From NCBI GenBank assembly GCA_035652335.1, contig DASRDZ010000071.1, positions 1-64,000 on the forward strand: DNA of 64,000 bases. Direction: 5' to 3'. Of the stretch, positions 55,069-63,134 are shown piece by piece (positions within the stretch are counted from its first letter, which is position 1; each line of letters starts with the position of its first letter). The position numbers and the translations under genes are program-made. This DNA is from DASRDZ01 sp035652335. Lineage in GTDB: Bacteria; Chloroflexota; Dormibacteria; Aeolococcales; Aeolococcaceae. The notes beneath the pieces were generated by a model that did not search any database, was not told the origin of the DNA, and saw only the letters and a list, made by a program, of their open reading frames with translations.

Positions 55069-56598
55069 TCACAACCTCGCGAACTCGAACGCGAGATGCA
55101 CGAAGCTGCGCACCGGCGTCCCGCTCGGCCCCTTGGGCACGGTGGTGAGGTCGCCCTGGTCGTTCCAGGCGGTGCCGGCGATGTCGAGATGCACCCAGGG
55201 GAGGTCGCCGGCGAACTCGCGCAGGAACAGCGCGGCGGTGATGCTCCCCGCCTGGCGTCCGGCGATGTTCTTGATGTCGGCGACGTCGCTGTGCAGCACC
55301 TCGTACTCGGGGTGGATCGGCAGCGGCGCGAAGCGGTCGCCTCCGCGCCGCGCGGCGCGCATGAGCAGGGCGGCGAAATCCTCGTCGTTGGTGAACATGC
55401 CCGTGTTGACGTGGCCCAGCGCCACCACCATGGCGCCGGTCAGCGTGGCCACGTCGACCAGGTGCGTCGCCCCCATGCGCCGCGCCCACTCCAGGCCGTC
55501 GGCGAGGATGATGCGGCCCTCGGCGTCGGTGTTGAGCACCTCGATGGTCCTGCCGCTCATCGAGGTGAGCACGTCGCCGGGCTTGTAGGCGCGCCCGCCC
55601 GGCATGTTCTCGGTGGAGGGGACGACGCCGATGACGTTCGCCCTCGGCTTGAGCTGGGCGATGGCCCACATCGCCGCCAGCACCGCGGCGCCCCCGCCCA
55701 TGTCGTCCTTCATCGCCTCCATGCCCGCGGAGGGCTTGATGGAGATGCCGCCGGTGTCGAAGGTGATGCCCTTGCCCACCAGGGCGAGCCGCGGTCCGTC
55801 GGGCCTGCCGCCGTCCCAGCGCACGGCGATCATCACCGGCGGCTCGTCGCTGCCGCGGGCGACGCCGAGTAGCGCGCCCGCCTTCTCTCGCTCCAGCGCC
55901 GCCCTGTCGAGGACCTCGACCTCGAGGCCGGTGCCCTCGTAGAGCTTCTGCGCGCGCTGGGCGAAGAGCGTCGGGGTGAGCAGGTTGCCGGGCGTCGCCA
56001 CCCAGCCGCGCACCGTGTTGGTCGCCTCGGCGAGGACCAGCGCCTGGCGCAGCGCGTCCTCCATGCCGGGGTGACCGTCGAGGCCGCCCAGGGCGATGCG
56101 CTCGATGCTCCTGCCGTTGTCCTCCTCCTCCCGCTTGTCCCTGGGGCTGCGGTAGTTGCCCAGGGCCAGCCCGGTGACCACCGAGTGCACCGTGTCGAAG
56201 AAGGCCGCGTCGCCCTCGCCGTTTCGGCCGGCGATGGCAGCAACGACGGCGTCGTCGACGTAGGCGCTGATGCTGCGCGCACCCTGCTTGCGGAGCGCGC
56301 TGCCCGCGAACCAGAAGGCGTTGTGCAGGCGGTAGGTGTCGAGCTGCCCCGGCTTGCCGAGACCGAGCACCATCACCCGCTTGGCGGGCAGGCGGCCCAG
56401 GGTGTGCACCACCGGGCGGTCGGCGAACCTGCCCGTCAGCTCCTTGGCGTCGCGCATCTCGGTGAGCAGGCCGTCGAGGGCGCGGTCGACCTCCTGCGCG
56501 GCCGGCGAGAGACCGTCCTCGAAGCTGGTGACGACGACGGCGTCGCTGCCGGCGGCGGTGACGGATTGCGTTTCCGGGTTGGCCTGGATCACGGTCAC
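55069..56598 (-). CDS. pepA: Leucyl aminopeptidase (M17)
   Basis: Encodes 509 residues. Two-metal site: LVGKGITFDTGGISIKPS (Lys and Asp ligands), KDDMGGGAAV and VLNTDAEGRIILAD (Asp/Glu ligands and Arg), plus MSGRTIEV and FLREFAGDLPWVHLDIAGTAW. It removes N-terminal residues from peptides; in some bacteria PepA also binds DNA. GTG overlaps the rpiB stop as GTGA. Third gene of an HTH-rpiB-pepA operon. Confidence 0.93.
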   Translation of the reverse strand: MTVIQANPETQSVTAAGSDAVVVTSFEDGLSPAAQEVDRALDGLLTEMRDAKELTGRFADRPVVHTLGRLPAKRVMVLGLGKPGQLDTYRLHNAFWFAGSALRKQGARSISAYVDDAVVAAIAGRNGEGDAAFFDTVHSVVTGLALGNYRSPRDKREEEDNGRSIERIALGGLDGHPGMEDALRQALVLAEATNTVRGWVATPGNLLTPTLFAQRAQKLYEGTGLEVEVLDRAALEREKAGALLGVARGSDEPPVMIAVRWDGGRPDGPRLALVGKGITFDTGGISIKPSAGMEAMKDDMGGGAAVLAAMWAIAQLKPRANVIGVVPSTENMPGGRAYKPGDVLTSMSGRTIEVLNTDAEGRIILADGLEWARRMGATHLVDVATLTGAMVVALGHVNTGMFTNDEDFAALLMRAARRGGDRFAPLPIHPEYEVLHSDVADIKNIAGRQAGSITAALFLREFAGDLPWVHLDIAGTAWNDQGDLTTVPKGPSGTPVRSFVHLAFEFARL

Positions 56599-57086
56599 TC
56601 CACTGACTGGGCCACCGCGCGCTCGCGGTAGCGGCGTTCGATTGCGCTGACGCGGTCGATGTTGGGCTGCTCCGAGGCCTCGACGTCGCGCGTCTGCATC
56701 CAGGCGTCGACGATCTCGGCGGCGACGGCTGCGCTGGTGGCGCGCAGCGAGAGGGCGAGGACGTTGGCGTCGTTCCAGCGGCGGGCGCCGCGCGCGGTCT
56801 CGGCGTCGGCGCAGAGCGCCGCGCGCACGCCGGGCACCTTGTTGGCGGCGATGCTCACGCCGGTTCCGGTCCAGCAGCAGACGACGCCGTCGTCGACGGC
56901 GTGCGACGCGACCAGCCGGGCAACCTGCTCGGCGACGTCGGGCCACGGCGTGTCGGGCGCGCCCACCGCGCCGACGCGGACCACGGTGCAGCCGCTGCGC
57001 TCCAGGGAGTCCGCGATGCCGTCGGCGACGGGATGGCGCATGTCGCTGCCGACGGCGACGCGGCGCTGCGCCTGCGCGTCGCTCAT
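56595..57086 (-). CDS. rpiB: RpiB/LacA/LacB-family sugar-phosphate isomerase
   Basis: Encodes 163 residues. RVAVGSDMRHPVADGI start; catalytic Cys in VVCCWTGTGVSIAANKVPGVRAAL; then RRWNDANVLALSLR. It interconverts ribulose-5-phosphate and ribose-5-phosphate, or a related sugar phosphate. The canonical CGTGIG reads CWTGTG here. ATG overlaps the upstream HTH stop (ATGA) and its stop overlaps pepA. Confidence 0.88.
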   Translation of the reverse strand: MSDAQAQRRVAVGSDMRHPVADGIADSLERSGCTVVRVGAVGAPDTPWPDVAEQVARLVASHAVDDGVVCCWTGTGVSIAANKVPGVRAALCADAETARGARRWNDANVLALSLRATSAAVAAEIVDAWMQTRDVEASEQPNIDRVSAIERRYRERAVAQSVE

Positions 57087-57316
57087 CGGTCGGTGCGCGC
57101 CCTGCCGAGCGAGGCGCGGATGCGGCGCACGTCGTCGGCGGTGAAGCGGTTGCGACCGAGGTGGTCGACCGCGCTGGGATGCACGCGATCGTCGCGGATC
57201 CAGTTGACCACCACCTGCGGCTTGACGCCGAGCATCGGGCCCACCTCGGCGGGGCCGTAGAGCTCGCCGTCGACCGGCTCGGGGCGTGCGGCGCCGTCCG
57301 CGGGCTGCAGGGTCAC
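57083..57316 (-). CDS. Small MerR/excisionase-fold DNA-binding protein
   Basis: Encodes 77 residues. Winged HTH: LYGPAEVGPMLGVKPQVVVNWIRDDRV, then HLGRNRFTADDVRRIRASLG, the shape of MerR/Xis-type domains. GTG 57316 has TACGAT ending 6 bases upstream and no ribosome site, so it is probably leaderless. First gene of the HTH-rpiB-pepA operon, divergent from queG. Confidence 0.75.
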   Translation of the reverse strand: MTLQPADGAARPEPVDGELYGPAEVGPMLGVKPQVVVNWIRDDRVHPSAVDHLGRNRFTADDVRRIRASLGRARTDR

Positions 57317-57322
57317 CCGGGG

Positions 57323-57328
57323 ATCGTA
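57323..57328 (-). promoter_or_regulatory. Putative -10 (TACGAT) of the HTH-rpiB-pepA operon
   Basis: Ends 6 bases before GTG 57316. The divergent queG -10 is 28 bases away, so the two -35 regions must overlap. Confidence 0.5.
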
Positions 57329-57356
57329 GCGCGACAGGCCAAGCGCCCATGCGCGC

Positions 57357-57362
57357 GACAAT
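57357..57362 (+). promoter_or_regulatory. Putative -10 (GACAAT) of queG
   Basis: Ends 11 bases before GTG 57374; the likely start leaves a leader of about 4 nt. Confidence 0.4.
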
Positions 57363-57373
57363 GCCCGGCAACG

Positions 57374-58447
57374 GTGGACCGCCTCGAGCTTCGCGACGAC
57401 CTGCTCGCCGAGGCCCGGCGCCGCGGCTTCGCGGCCGCCGGCGTCGCCGGGGTGCGGCCCTTCCGCCGCGCCCGGGAGCGCGGCCTGCGCGCCGTGGCGG
57501 AGGGACGGATGGACGGCATGCCCTGGTACACCGCGCGCCGCGTCGAGGGCATCACCGACCCGGCGCGCCCGCATCCCTGGGCGCGATCGCTGCTCTCCCT
57601 GGCGTGGCCGTGTCCTCCCGCGATGCGGCCCGACGACCGGCCGCCGTCCGGCGACGCGGGCCGGCCGCGCGGACGCATCTCCTCGTACGCGTGTTTGCCG
57701 GGCGGCGACTACCACGACGTGCTGGCGCAGGCCTGCGACGACCTCGCCGCGTGGCTGCGCTCGCGGGTGCCGGAGCTGCGCAGCAAGCGCTTCGTCGACC
57801 ACGGCTGGGCGATGGACCGCGCCGTCGCCGAGCGCGCCGGCGTCGGCTTCGCCGGCAAGCATGCGTCGATCATCACCCGCACAGCGGGGTCGTACGTGCT
57901 GCTCGCCGAGATGCTGCTGTCGGTGTCGCTGCCGCCGACACCGCCCTCGCGACGCACCTGCGGGCAGTGCAGCGCCTGCCTGCCCGCGTGTCCCACCGGC
58001 GCCATCCGCGAGCCCGGCGTCATCGACGCACGCCGCTGCATCTCGTATCTCACCATCGAGCACCGCGGACCGATCCCGCTGGAGCTGCGGCCCCTGATGG
58101 GGACGTGGGCCTTCGGCTGCGACCTCTGCCAGGAGGCCTGCCCCATCAACCGCCGACTCGCGCCGCAACCGCTACCCGACACCGGCGCGTCGACGGCGCG
58201 CGGACCGGTGCCGTTCCCCGACCTCGTCGAGTGCCTGCAGCTCGACGACGACGCATTCCGTCAGCGCTTCCGTCATACCGCCGTGTGGCGCGCGGGGCGT
58301 GCGGGGCTCGCGCGCAACGCCGCCGTCGCACTCGGCAACGCGGGTGACCGCGCCGCCCTTCCAGCGCTGCGCGCCGCGCGCGACGGCGATCCCGATCCCG
58401 CCGTGCGCGAGGCCGCAGGGTGGGCCATGGCGCGCCTCGGCGCCTAG
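57374..58447 (+). CDS. queG: Epoxyqueuosine reductase
   Basis: Encodes 357 residues. Cobalamin-binding N-terminal half (VDHGWAMDRAVAERAGVGFAGKHASIITRTAGSYVLLAEML), two 4Fe-4S motifs (CGQCSACLPACPTGAI; FGCDLCQEACPIN) and a short C-terminal HEAT-type region (RNAAVALGNAGDRAALPALRAARDGD). It reduces epoxyqueuosine to queuosine in tRNA, a B12-dependent step. No other queuosine gene is adjacent. The GTG start is the first plausible in-frame codon after the predicted -10. Confidence 0.92.
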   Translation: MDRLELRDDLLAEARRRGFAAAGVAGVRPFRRARERGLRAVAEGRMDGMPWYTARRVEGITDPARPHPWARSLLSLAWPCPPAMRPDDRPPSGDAGRPRGRISSYACLPGGDYHDVLAQACDDLAAWLRSRVPELRSKRFVDHGWAMDRAVAERAGVGFAGKHASIITRTAGSYVLLAEMLLSVSLPPTPPSRRTCGQCSACLPACPTGAIREPGVIDARRCISYLTIEHRGPIPLELRPLMGTWAFGCDLCQEACPINRRLAPQPLPDTGASTARGPVPFPDLVECLQLDDDAFRQRFRHTAVWRAGRAGLARNAAVALGNAGDRAALPALRAARDGDPDPAVREAAGWAMARLGA

Positions 58448-58496
58448 AGCCCTACACTCCCGCACACGTGCGACGAGACACGAGAGGAGTGGCGCC

Positions 58497-59138
58497 ACGA
58501 CCAGCACCGCAGCCATCCTGCTGGCGCTCGCCGCCGTCACCGCGGTGGCCGATTGGTTCGCGGTTGCCACGCGGCGCAAGCCCCTGGAGTACGCCTGCAA
58601 GCCGCTGACGCTGGCGCTGCTCACCGGCGTCGCGCTGGCGCTGCACCCGGCGTACGACTCGCGGCGCGCGGCGTTCGCCGTCGCGCTGGTCCTGTCGCTG
58701 CTGGGCGACGTGTTCCTGATGCTGCCGCGGGACATGTTCGCCTTCGGGCTGGCGTCGTTCCTGCTCGGGCACATCGCCTACGTGGTCGGACTGCGCAACG
58801 GGCCCGGCAACACGGCGGCGCTGGTCGCTGCGTCGATCGGCGTGGTGGTCATCGCCGCGGTGGTGGGACGGCGCGTCCTGCAGGGGGTGGTGGCGAGCGG
58901 CCACAGGGAGCTGACGGGTCCGGTGGTCGCCTACATGGCGGTGCTGGCGGCGATGCTCGTCTGCGCGCTGGCGACGCTCAACCCGCTGGCCGGGCTCGGC
59001 GCGGGGCTGTTCTTCTGCTCCGACGCGGTGCTGTCCTGGAACCGCTTCGTCCGCCCCCTCGCATGGGGGCCGCTGGCGGTGATCGTCAGCTACCACCTCG
59101 GTCAGGGGCTGCTGGTGCTGTCGCTGGTGCGTCGCTGA
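58497..59138 (+). CDS. YhhN/TMEM86-type membrane protein (lysoplasmalogenase family), apparent ACG start
   Basis: Encodes about 213 residues with seven or eight membrane helices. Conserved parts: RKPLEYACKPLTLALLTGVAL, LVLSLLGDVFLMLP (the SLxGDxxL motif), FLLGHIAYVVGL, LFFCSDAVLSWNRF and VIVSYHLGQGLLV. Eukaryotic TMEM86 cleaves lysoplasmalogen; bacterial roles vary. No ATG, GTG or TTG lies in frame before the first helix, but a strong GAGAGGAG sits 7 bases before an in-frame ACG. Its 3' end overlaps the convergent PadR gene by 53 bases. Confidence 0.82.
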   Translation, partial: TTSTAAILLALAAVTAVADWFAVATRRKPLEYACKPLTLALLTGVALALHPAYDSRRAAFAVALVLSLLGDVFLMLPRDMFAFGLASFLLGHIAYVVGLRNGPGNTAALVAASIGVVVIAAVVGRRVLQGVVASGHRELTGPVVAYMAVLAAMLVCALATLNPLAGLGAGLFFCSDAVLSWNRFVRPLAWGPLAVIVSYHLGQGLLVLSLVRR

Positions 59139-59664
59139 GCAGGGGCAGCCCCTCCAGCCAGCGCAGCACCGCGCGCTCGTGCTCGAGGCCGTAGCGCAGC
59201 GCCATCACCGAGAACTCCTCCTCGGGAAGGTCCTTGATCGCCTCGTGGAGGTCCTCGTAGTGGGCCAGCTGCCGCTCGTGCCAGGCGCGGTGGAGGACGA
59301 GGAAGCGGCGCAGCAGCGCGGGGTCGAGGTACCGCCCGAAGAACACGGTGAGCAGGAGCGGTGAGCGGACCAGGTCGGGCCCCGGCTCGCGGGCGATCCA
59401 GCGAGAGAAGGCGTCGCGCCCGGCGGCGGTGAGCGAGTAGGGCCGGCGCTCTCGCGCACCGGTCTCGCCGGCCTCGACCAGGCCCTGCTCCTCCAGGCTG
59501 CGCAGCTCGCGGTAGACCTGGCTGCGGGTGACGTTCCAGAAGTTGCCGATGCTCTCCTCGACGGCCTGGACGATCTCCCAGCCGGAGCGGGGCTGCTCGT
59601 GGAGGAAGCCGAGCAGGGAGGCGGCGGTCGCGTTCAGCTCAGGCACGGGCTTGACATAGTCCAC
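59086..59664 (-). CDS. PadR-family transcriptional regulator
   Basis: Encodes 192 residues. Winged helix: ATAASLLGFLHEQPRSGWEIVQAVEESIGNFWNVTRSQVYRELRSLEEQGLVE, wing ERRPYSLTAAGRDAF, then the Vir_act_alpha-type C-terminal helices (HRAWHERQLAHYEDLHEAI). The GTG at 59664 is the first in-frame start. Overlapping inverted repeats surround it, consistent with autoregulation and control of the divergent gene at 59728. Confidence 0.88.
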   Translation of the reverse strand: MDYVKPVPELNATAASLLGFLHEQPRSGWEIVQAVEESIGNFWNVTRSQVYRELRSLEEQGLVEAGETGARERRPYSLTAAGRDAFSRWIAREPGPDLVRSPLLLTVFFGRYLDPALLRRFLVLHRAWHERQLAHYEDLHEAIKDLPEEEFSVMALRYGLEHERAVLRWLEGLPLLSDAPATAPAAPDRGGS

Positions 59665-59683
59665 ATTGTTCGGTCAATATGTC
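59651..59683. promoter_or_regulatory. Putative PadR operator
   Basis: Two nested inverted repeats: GACATA (59653-59658) with TATGTC (59678-59683), and TTGAC (59651-59655) with GTCAA (59673-59677). They overlap the padR start and lie in an AT-rich island. Confidence 0.55.
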
Positions 59684-59727
59684 CGGTGAGATCGCCATAT
59701 GGGCAACGGTACCACGGAGGAAGGAGC

Positions 59728-60153
59728 ATGGCCGCCGAGAAGACGTACGTCTGCACCGTCACCCGGATGCGGGTGCGCAACCCGCTGGTCCTCCCGGCCT
59801 TCGTCTGGGCCTCCGCCCGGGCCGCATGGACGGCCCGCCGCTCTCCCGGCAACGTGCGCACCCGCCTGCTCGGCCTGCCGCCCTTCCCGATCTTCTCCAC
59901 CCTCAGCGTCTGGGAGTCCCGCGCCGCGCTCAACCGCTTCGCCATGTCCCCCGGCCACGCCCAGGCCGCGTCGCGCATGGGCCACTTCGCCGCGCGCGGC
60001 CGGTTCCGGACATTCGAGACCACAACTCCGCGCGTCGGCTGGCGCACCGCGGGACGCATGCTGCGCGAGCCCGACGCGGTCTGGACGCCGCAGGTGCAGT
60101 ACCGCCGCGACGCCGCCGGCGAGCTGGTCGCCGCGGGGCGCCCCGCCGCCTGA
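59728..60153 (+). CDS. Predicted alpha/beta-barrel (monooxygenase-like) small protein
   Basis: Encodes 141 residues. The pattern VCTVTRMRVRNPLVLPAFVWASARAAW, then LPPFPIFSTLSVWESRAALNRFAMSPGHAQAASRM, resembles dimeric alpha/beta-barrel proteins related to DUF3291 and CrtA-like domains. Function is not assigned. Strong GGAGGAAGGAGC before the ATG. Divergent from padR and probably its regulated partner. Confidence 0.7.
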   Translation: MAAEKTYVCTVTRMRVRNPLVLPAFVWASARAAWTARRSPGNVRTRLLGLPPFPIFSTLSVWESRAALNRFAMSPGHAQAASRMGHFAARGRFRTFETTTPRVGWRTAGRMLREPDAVWTPQVQYRRDAAGELVAAGRPAA

Positions 60154-60161
60154 GCCCGGCC

Positions 60162-61151
60162 TCAGCCGCCGATCTGCGACATCGACCGCGCGGGGCGCAC
60201 GAAGTCCGGCTCGTTGATGCGATGCCCGGGCTCCTTGCGCCACACCGCGTCGCGGATCACCCGCTCCAGCTCGCCGTCGCTCGCGCCGCTGCGCAGCGGG
60301 CCGCGCAGGTCGGTCTCGGTGACGGAGAAGAGGCAGGTGCGCAGCTGCCCGTCGGCGGTGATGCGCACGCGGTTGCAGCGCGAGCAGAAGGGGGCGCTGA
60401 CGCTGTTGATGAAGCCCAGCTCCCCCTGCACGCCGTCGGCGAAGCCCAGCCGCTGCGCGGGATCGTGGCCGTTCTCGCGCGGCCGCATGGGGAACTCCGT
60501 CTCCACCGCCTCGAGCAGCTCGTCGCCCGGCACGACGCTGTCGCGCCCCCATTCGCCGGAGGCGTCGAGCGGCATGAACTCGATGAAGCGCACGTGCACG
60601 CCCTGCTCGCGCGCCATGCGTGCGAAGTCGAGCGCCTCGTCGTCGTTGAACCCGCGCACCACGACGCAGTTGACCTTGACCGGCGTCAGCCCCGCCTCCC
60701 GCGCCGCCTCGATGCCGTCGAGCACGGTGTTGAGGCAGTCCCGCCGCGTGATCCGGGCGAAGCGCTCGGCGCGCAGCGAGTCGAGCGAGACGTTGACGCG
60801 GCGCAACCCCGCGCCGGCCAGCGCCTGCGCGTCGCGCCGCAGCAGGAACCCGTTGGTGGTGAGCGTCAGGTCGAGGTCGGGGTGCAGCCCGTGCAGCATC
60901 CCCACCAGGGTGGGCAGGTCGCGCCGCACCAGCGGCTCGCCACCGGTGAGGCGGATGGTCCGCGTGCCCGCCTCGACGAAGATGCGCGCCAGGCGGGTGA
61001 GCTCCTCGAAGCTGAGGATCTCGTCGCGCGGCAGCCAGGTCATCCCCTCCTCGGGCATGCAGTAGACGCAGCGGAAGTTGCAGCGGTCGGTGACGCTGAT
61101 GCGCAGGTCGTCGACCACCCGACCGAGGGCGTCGCGCAACGGGATGGGCAT
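60162..61151 (-). CDS. moaA: GTP 3',8-cyclase (molybdenum cofactor biosynthesis protein A)
   Basis: Encodes 329 residues. Radical-SAM cluster C24, C28, C31 (TDRCNFRCVYC); second 4Fe-4S site C256, C259, C273 (CSRCNRVR...LRTC); RLTGGEPLVR; and the C-terminal Gly-Gly (SQIGG) needed for activity. It converts GTP to 3',8-cyclo-GTP, step one of molybdopterin synthesis. CACAAT ends 7 bases before the ATG with no ribosome site, so it is probably leaderless. No other moa gene is adjacent. Confidence 0.95.
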   Translation of the reverse strand: MPIPLRDALGRVVDDLRISVTDRCNFRCVYCMPEEGMTWLPRDEILSFEELTRLARIFVEAGTRTIRLTGGEPLVRRDLPTLVGMLHGLHPDLDLTLTTNGFLLRRDAQALAGAGLRRVNVSLDSLRAERFARITRRDCLNTVLDGIEAAREAGLTPVKVNCVVVRGFNDDEALDFARMAREQGVHVRFIEFMPLDASGEWGRDSVVPGDELLEAVETEFPMRPRENGHDPAQRLGFADGVQGELGFINSVSAPFCSRCNRVRITADGQLRTCLFSVTETDLRGPLRSGASDGELERVIRDAVWRKEPGHRINEPDFVRPARSMSQIGG

Positions 61152-61158
61152 GCGCCTG

Positions 61159-61164
61159 ATTGTG
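61159..61164 (-). promoter_or_regulatory. Putative -10 (CACAAT) of moaA
   Basis: Ends 7 bases before ATG 61151. Confidence 0.5.
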
Positions 61165-61221
61165 GCATTGCGCGCCACAGGGCGCGCCGCGCGCCTCGCG
61201 CGCACCCTCGCTCAGCCGAGC

Positions 61222-61227
61222 AAGAAT
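61222..61227 (+). promoter_or_regulatory. Possible -10 (AAGAAT) of the nucleoside phosphorylase gene
   Basis: Ends 6 bases before GTG 61234; a weak match, kept for its spacing. Confidence 0.3.
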
Positions 61228-61233
61228 GCCCCC

Positions 61234-62055
61234 GTGTCCCGCCAGTACCACCTCCAGTGCGCCCCCGGCGACGTCGGAGGCTACGTCCTCCTCCCCGGCG
61301 ACCCCGCCCGCTGCGCGCTCATCGCCGAGCGCTTCACCGACGCCCGCCTGGTCGCCGCCAACCGCGAGTACACCACCTACACCGGCCTCCTCGACGGCAC
61401 CCCCGTCAGCGCCACCTCCACGGGCATCGGCGGCCCCAGCACCGCCATCGCCGTGGAGGAGCTCTGCAACCTCGGCGCCCACACCCTGATCCGGGTCGGC
61501 ACCTGCGGCGGCATGCAGCCCGCGGTGCGCTGGGGCGACGTCATCCTCGCCCAGGCCGCGGTGCGCGACGAGGGGACGACCTTCCAGTACGTCCCCCCGG
61601 GCTACCCCGCCGTCGCCCATGCCGAGGTGCTCGACGCGCTGCGCGGCGCGGCCGCCGAGCAGAAGCCCCCGCACCACGTCGGCCTGGTCCAGTCCAAGGA
61701 CTCCTTCTACGGCGAGATGGAGCCCGACCGCATGCCCGTCGCCGCCGAGCTGCGCCAGCGCTGGGACGCCTGGGTCCGGGCCGGCGTATTGGCCTCTGAG
61801 ATGGAGTGCGCCACCCTCTTCGTGGTCGCGGCCGTGCGGGGCGCGCGCGCGGGGGCGGCGCTGGTCTGCGTCAACGAGACGCCGCTCACCCGCCCCATGC
61901 CCCCGCCCTCGGAGCTCCCCCTCGGCGACCTGCTCGACACCGCGACCGGCGCCGTGCGACGCCTCATCGCCCTCGACGCCGGGCGCGGGGGTCCACCCGC
62001 CATGCCTGCGACCCCGCTGAGCACCCGGCCCGGCACCGCCCCCGGCGCAGGCTAG
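61234..62055 (+). CDS. udp: Uridine phosphorylase-like nucleoside phosphorylase
   Basis: Encodes 273 residues of the PNP/UDP family. LPGDPARC (phosphate loop), TSTGIGGPSTAIAVEEL, IRVGTCGGMQP, SKDSFYG and SEMECATLFVVAAVRG (ribose-binding Met-Glu). It cleaves nucleosides with phosphate in salvage; the uridine call follows similarity and is not proven. The GTG start is the first that gives family length. Its stop shares CTAG with the convergent gene. Confidence 0.88.
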   Translation: MSRQYHLQCAPGDVGGYVLLPGDPARCALIAERFTDARLVAANREYTTYTGLLDGTPVSATSTGIGGPSTAIAVEELCNLGAHTLIRVGTCGGMQPAVRWGDVILAQAAVRDEGTTFQYVPPGYPAVAHAEVLDALRGAAAEQKPPHHVGLVQSKDSFYGEMEPDRMPVAAELRQRWDAWVRAGVLASEMECATLFVVAAVRGARAGAALVCVNETPLTRPMPPPSELPLGDLLDTATGAVRRLIALDAGRGGPPAMPATPLSTRPGTAPGAG

Positions 62056-63119
62056 GGCTCCGGCGCCACCTCCTCCACCACCACGCCGGTGGCCGCCAGG
62101 AACCCGCCCGCGTCGACCACCTCCGCCGGAGCGCATGCGCCGGCGGCGTCCGCGGCGGCGAGACGCAGCGCCATCTCGCTGAGCGCCTCGGCGGTGAACC
62201 CGTAGACGTCGCGACCGTCCAGCCGCAGGGCGCGCCGCTCGCCCGAGCGCGCGGTGGCCTGCACGTGGCACGCCCACCTCGCCTCCCGCGACGCTCCCGA
62301 CGGCCCCTCGGGACCGCCGCGCGCCCCCCGCTCCAGCAGCCGGACGACCCCGGGCACGCGCAGCAGCGTGCTGAACGCCCCCGCCCCCGGCGCGCCCGGC
62401 GACATGGCGCCGGGGACGGAGAGGTAGGCGTAGACCGTGCCCACGTCGACGTGCCGCGGCACCCAGAGCGGCTCCGCGGTGGGCAGCAGCCCGCCGGTGA
62501 CGCGCCCCCAGCCGGCGTCGACGCTGCGGCGCAGGGCGCCGATCCGCAGCGGACGCAGCCGTCCGTCGCGCAGCGTCACCCCGCCCGCGGCGGCGATCCC
62601 CAGCCCGCTCACCCGCGTGCCCACGGTGGTTGCTGCCGACTCTGACGCATACACGACGTCGATGCGCTCCAGCGGCCCCATGCCCTGGGCCACCAGCGCC
62701 GCGCCGAGGTCGCCCGGCAGGTAGTCCCATCCCGACGCCGGCACCAGGGCCACGCCCGCAGCGCGGGCCGGCTGCATCAGGTCGTCGAACACCCAGCGCA
62801 CGAAGGCCTGCTCGCCGGTGGAGTCGGTGTACGGCAGCCGCGCCCTGATCGCCGCCTCGACCACCGGATGCCCAGCCTGCACGAACGGGCCGGCGCACGA
62901 CACCACCGCGACGCAGCCGCGCATCGCATCGGCGAGCGCGAGCGCGTCCCACTCCACCGCGCGTGCCTCGACGCCGCCGTCACCGGGCGCGAGGGCGTCC
63001 AGTTTCTGCCGGTTGCGACCGATAGCCCGGACCTGGACGCCGCGCCGGCGCAGCGCCGCGAGCGTCAGCCGTCCGGTGAAGCCGGTGGCGCCGACCAGGG
63101 CCACGGTTCCCTCTGCCAT
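62052..63119 (-). CDS. Saccharopine dehydrogenase-like NAD(P)-binding oxidoreductase
   Basis: Encodes 355 residues. Rossmann start VALVGATGFTGRLTLAALRRRG, then AIGRNRQKLDAL, VVSCAGPFVQAGHPVVEAAI and YTDSTGEQAFVR, as in saccharopine dehydrogenase-like / trans-acting enoyl reductase proteins. Substrate unknown. TAGCAT ends 9 bases before the ATG; its upstream edge abuts the HAD gene's stop codon, so the gene has its own promoter. Confidence 0.87.
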   Translation of the reverse strand: MAEGTVALVGATGFTGRLTLAALRRRGVQVRAIGRNRQKLDALAPGDGGVEARAVEWDALALADAMRGCVAVVSCAGPFVQAGHPVVEAAIRARLPYTDSTGEQAFVRWVFDDLMQPARAAGVALVPASGWDYLPGDLGAALVAQGMGPLERIDVVYASESAATTVGTRVSGLGIAAAGGVTLRDGRLRPLRIGALRRSVDAGWGRVTGGLLPTAEPLWVPRHVDVGTVYAYLSVPGAMSPGAPGAGAFSTLLRVPGVVRLLERGARGGPEGPSGASREARWACHVQATARSGERRALRLDGRDVYGFTAEALSEMALRLAAADAAGACAPAEVVDAGGFLAATGVVVEEVAPEP

Positions 63120-63128
63120 GAGGCGGAG

Positions 63129-63134
63129 ATGCTA
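63129..63134 (-). promoter_or_regulatory. Putative -10 (TAGCAT) of the saccharopine-dehydrogenase-like gene
   Basis: Ends 9 bases before ATG 63119 and directly follows the TAG stop of the HAD gene. Confidence 0.45.
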
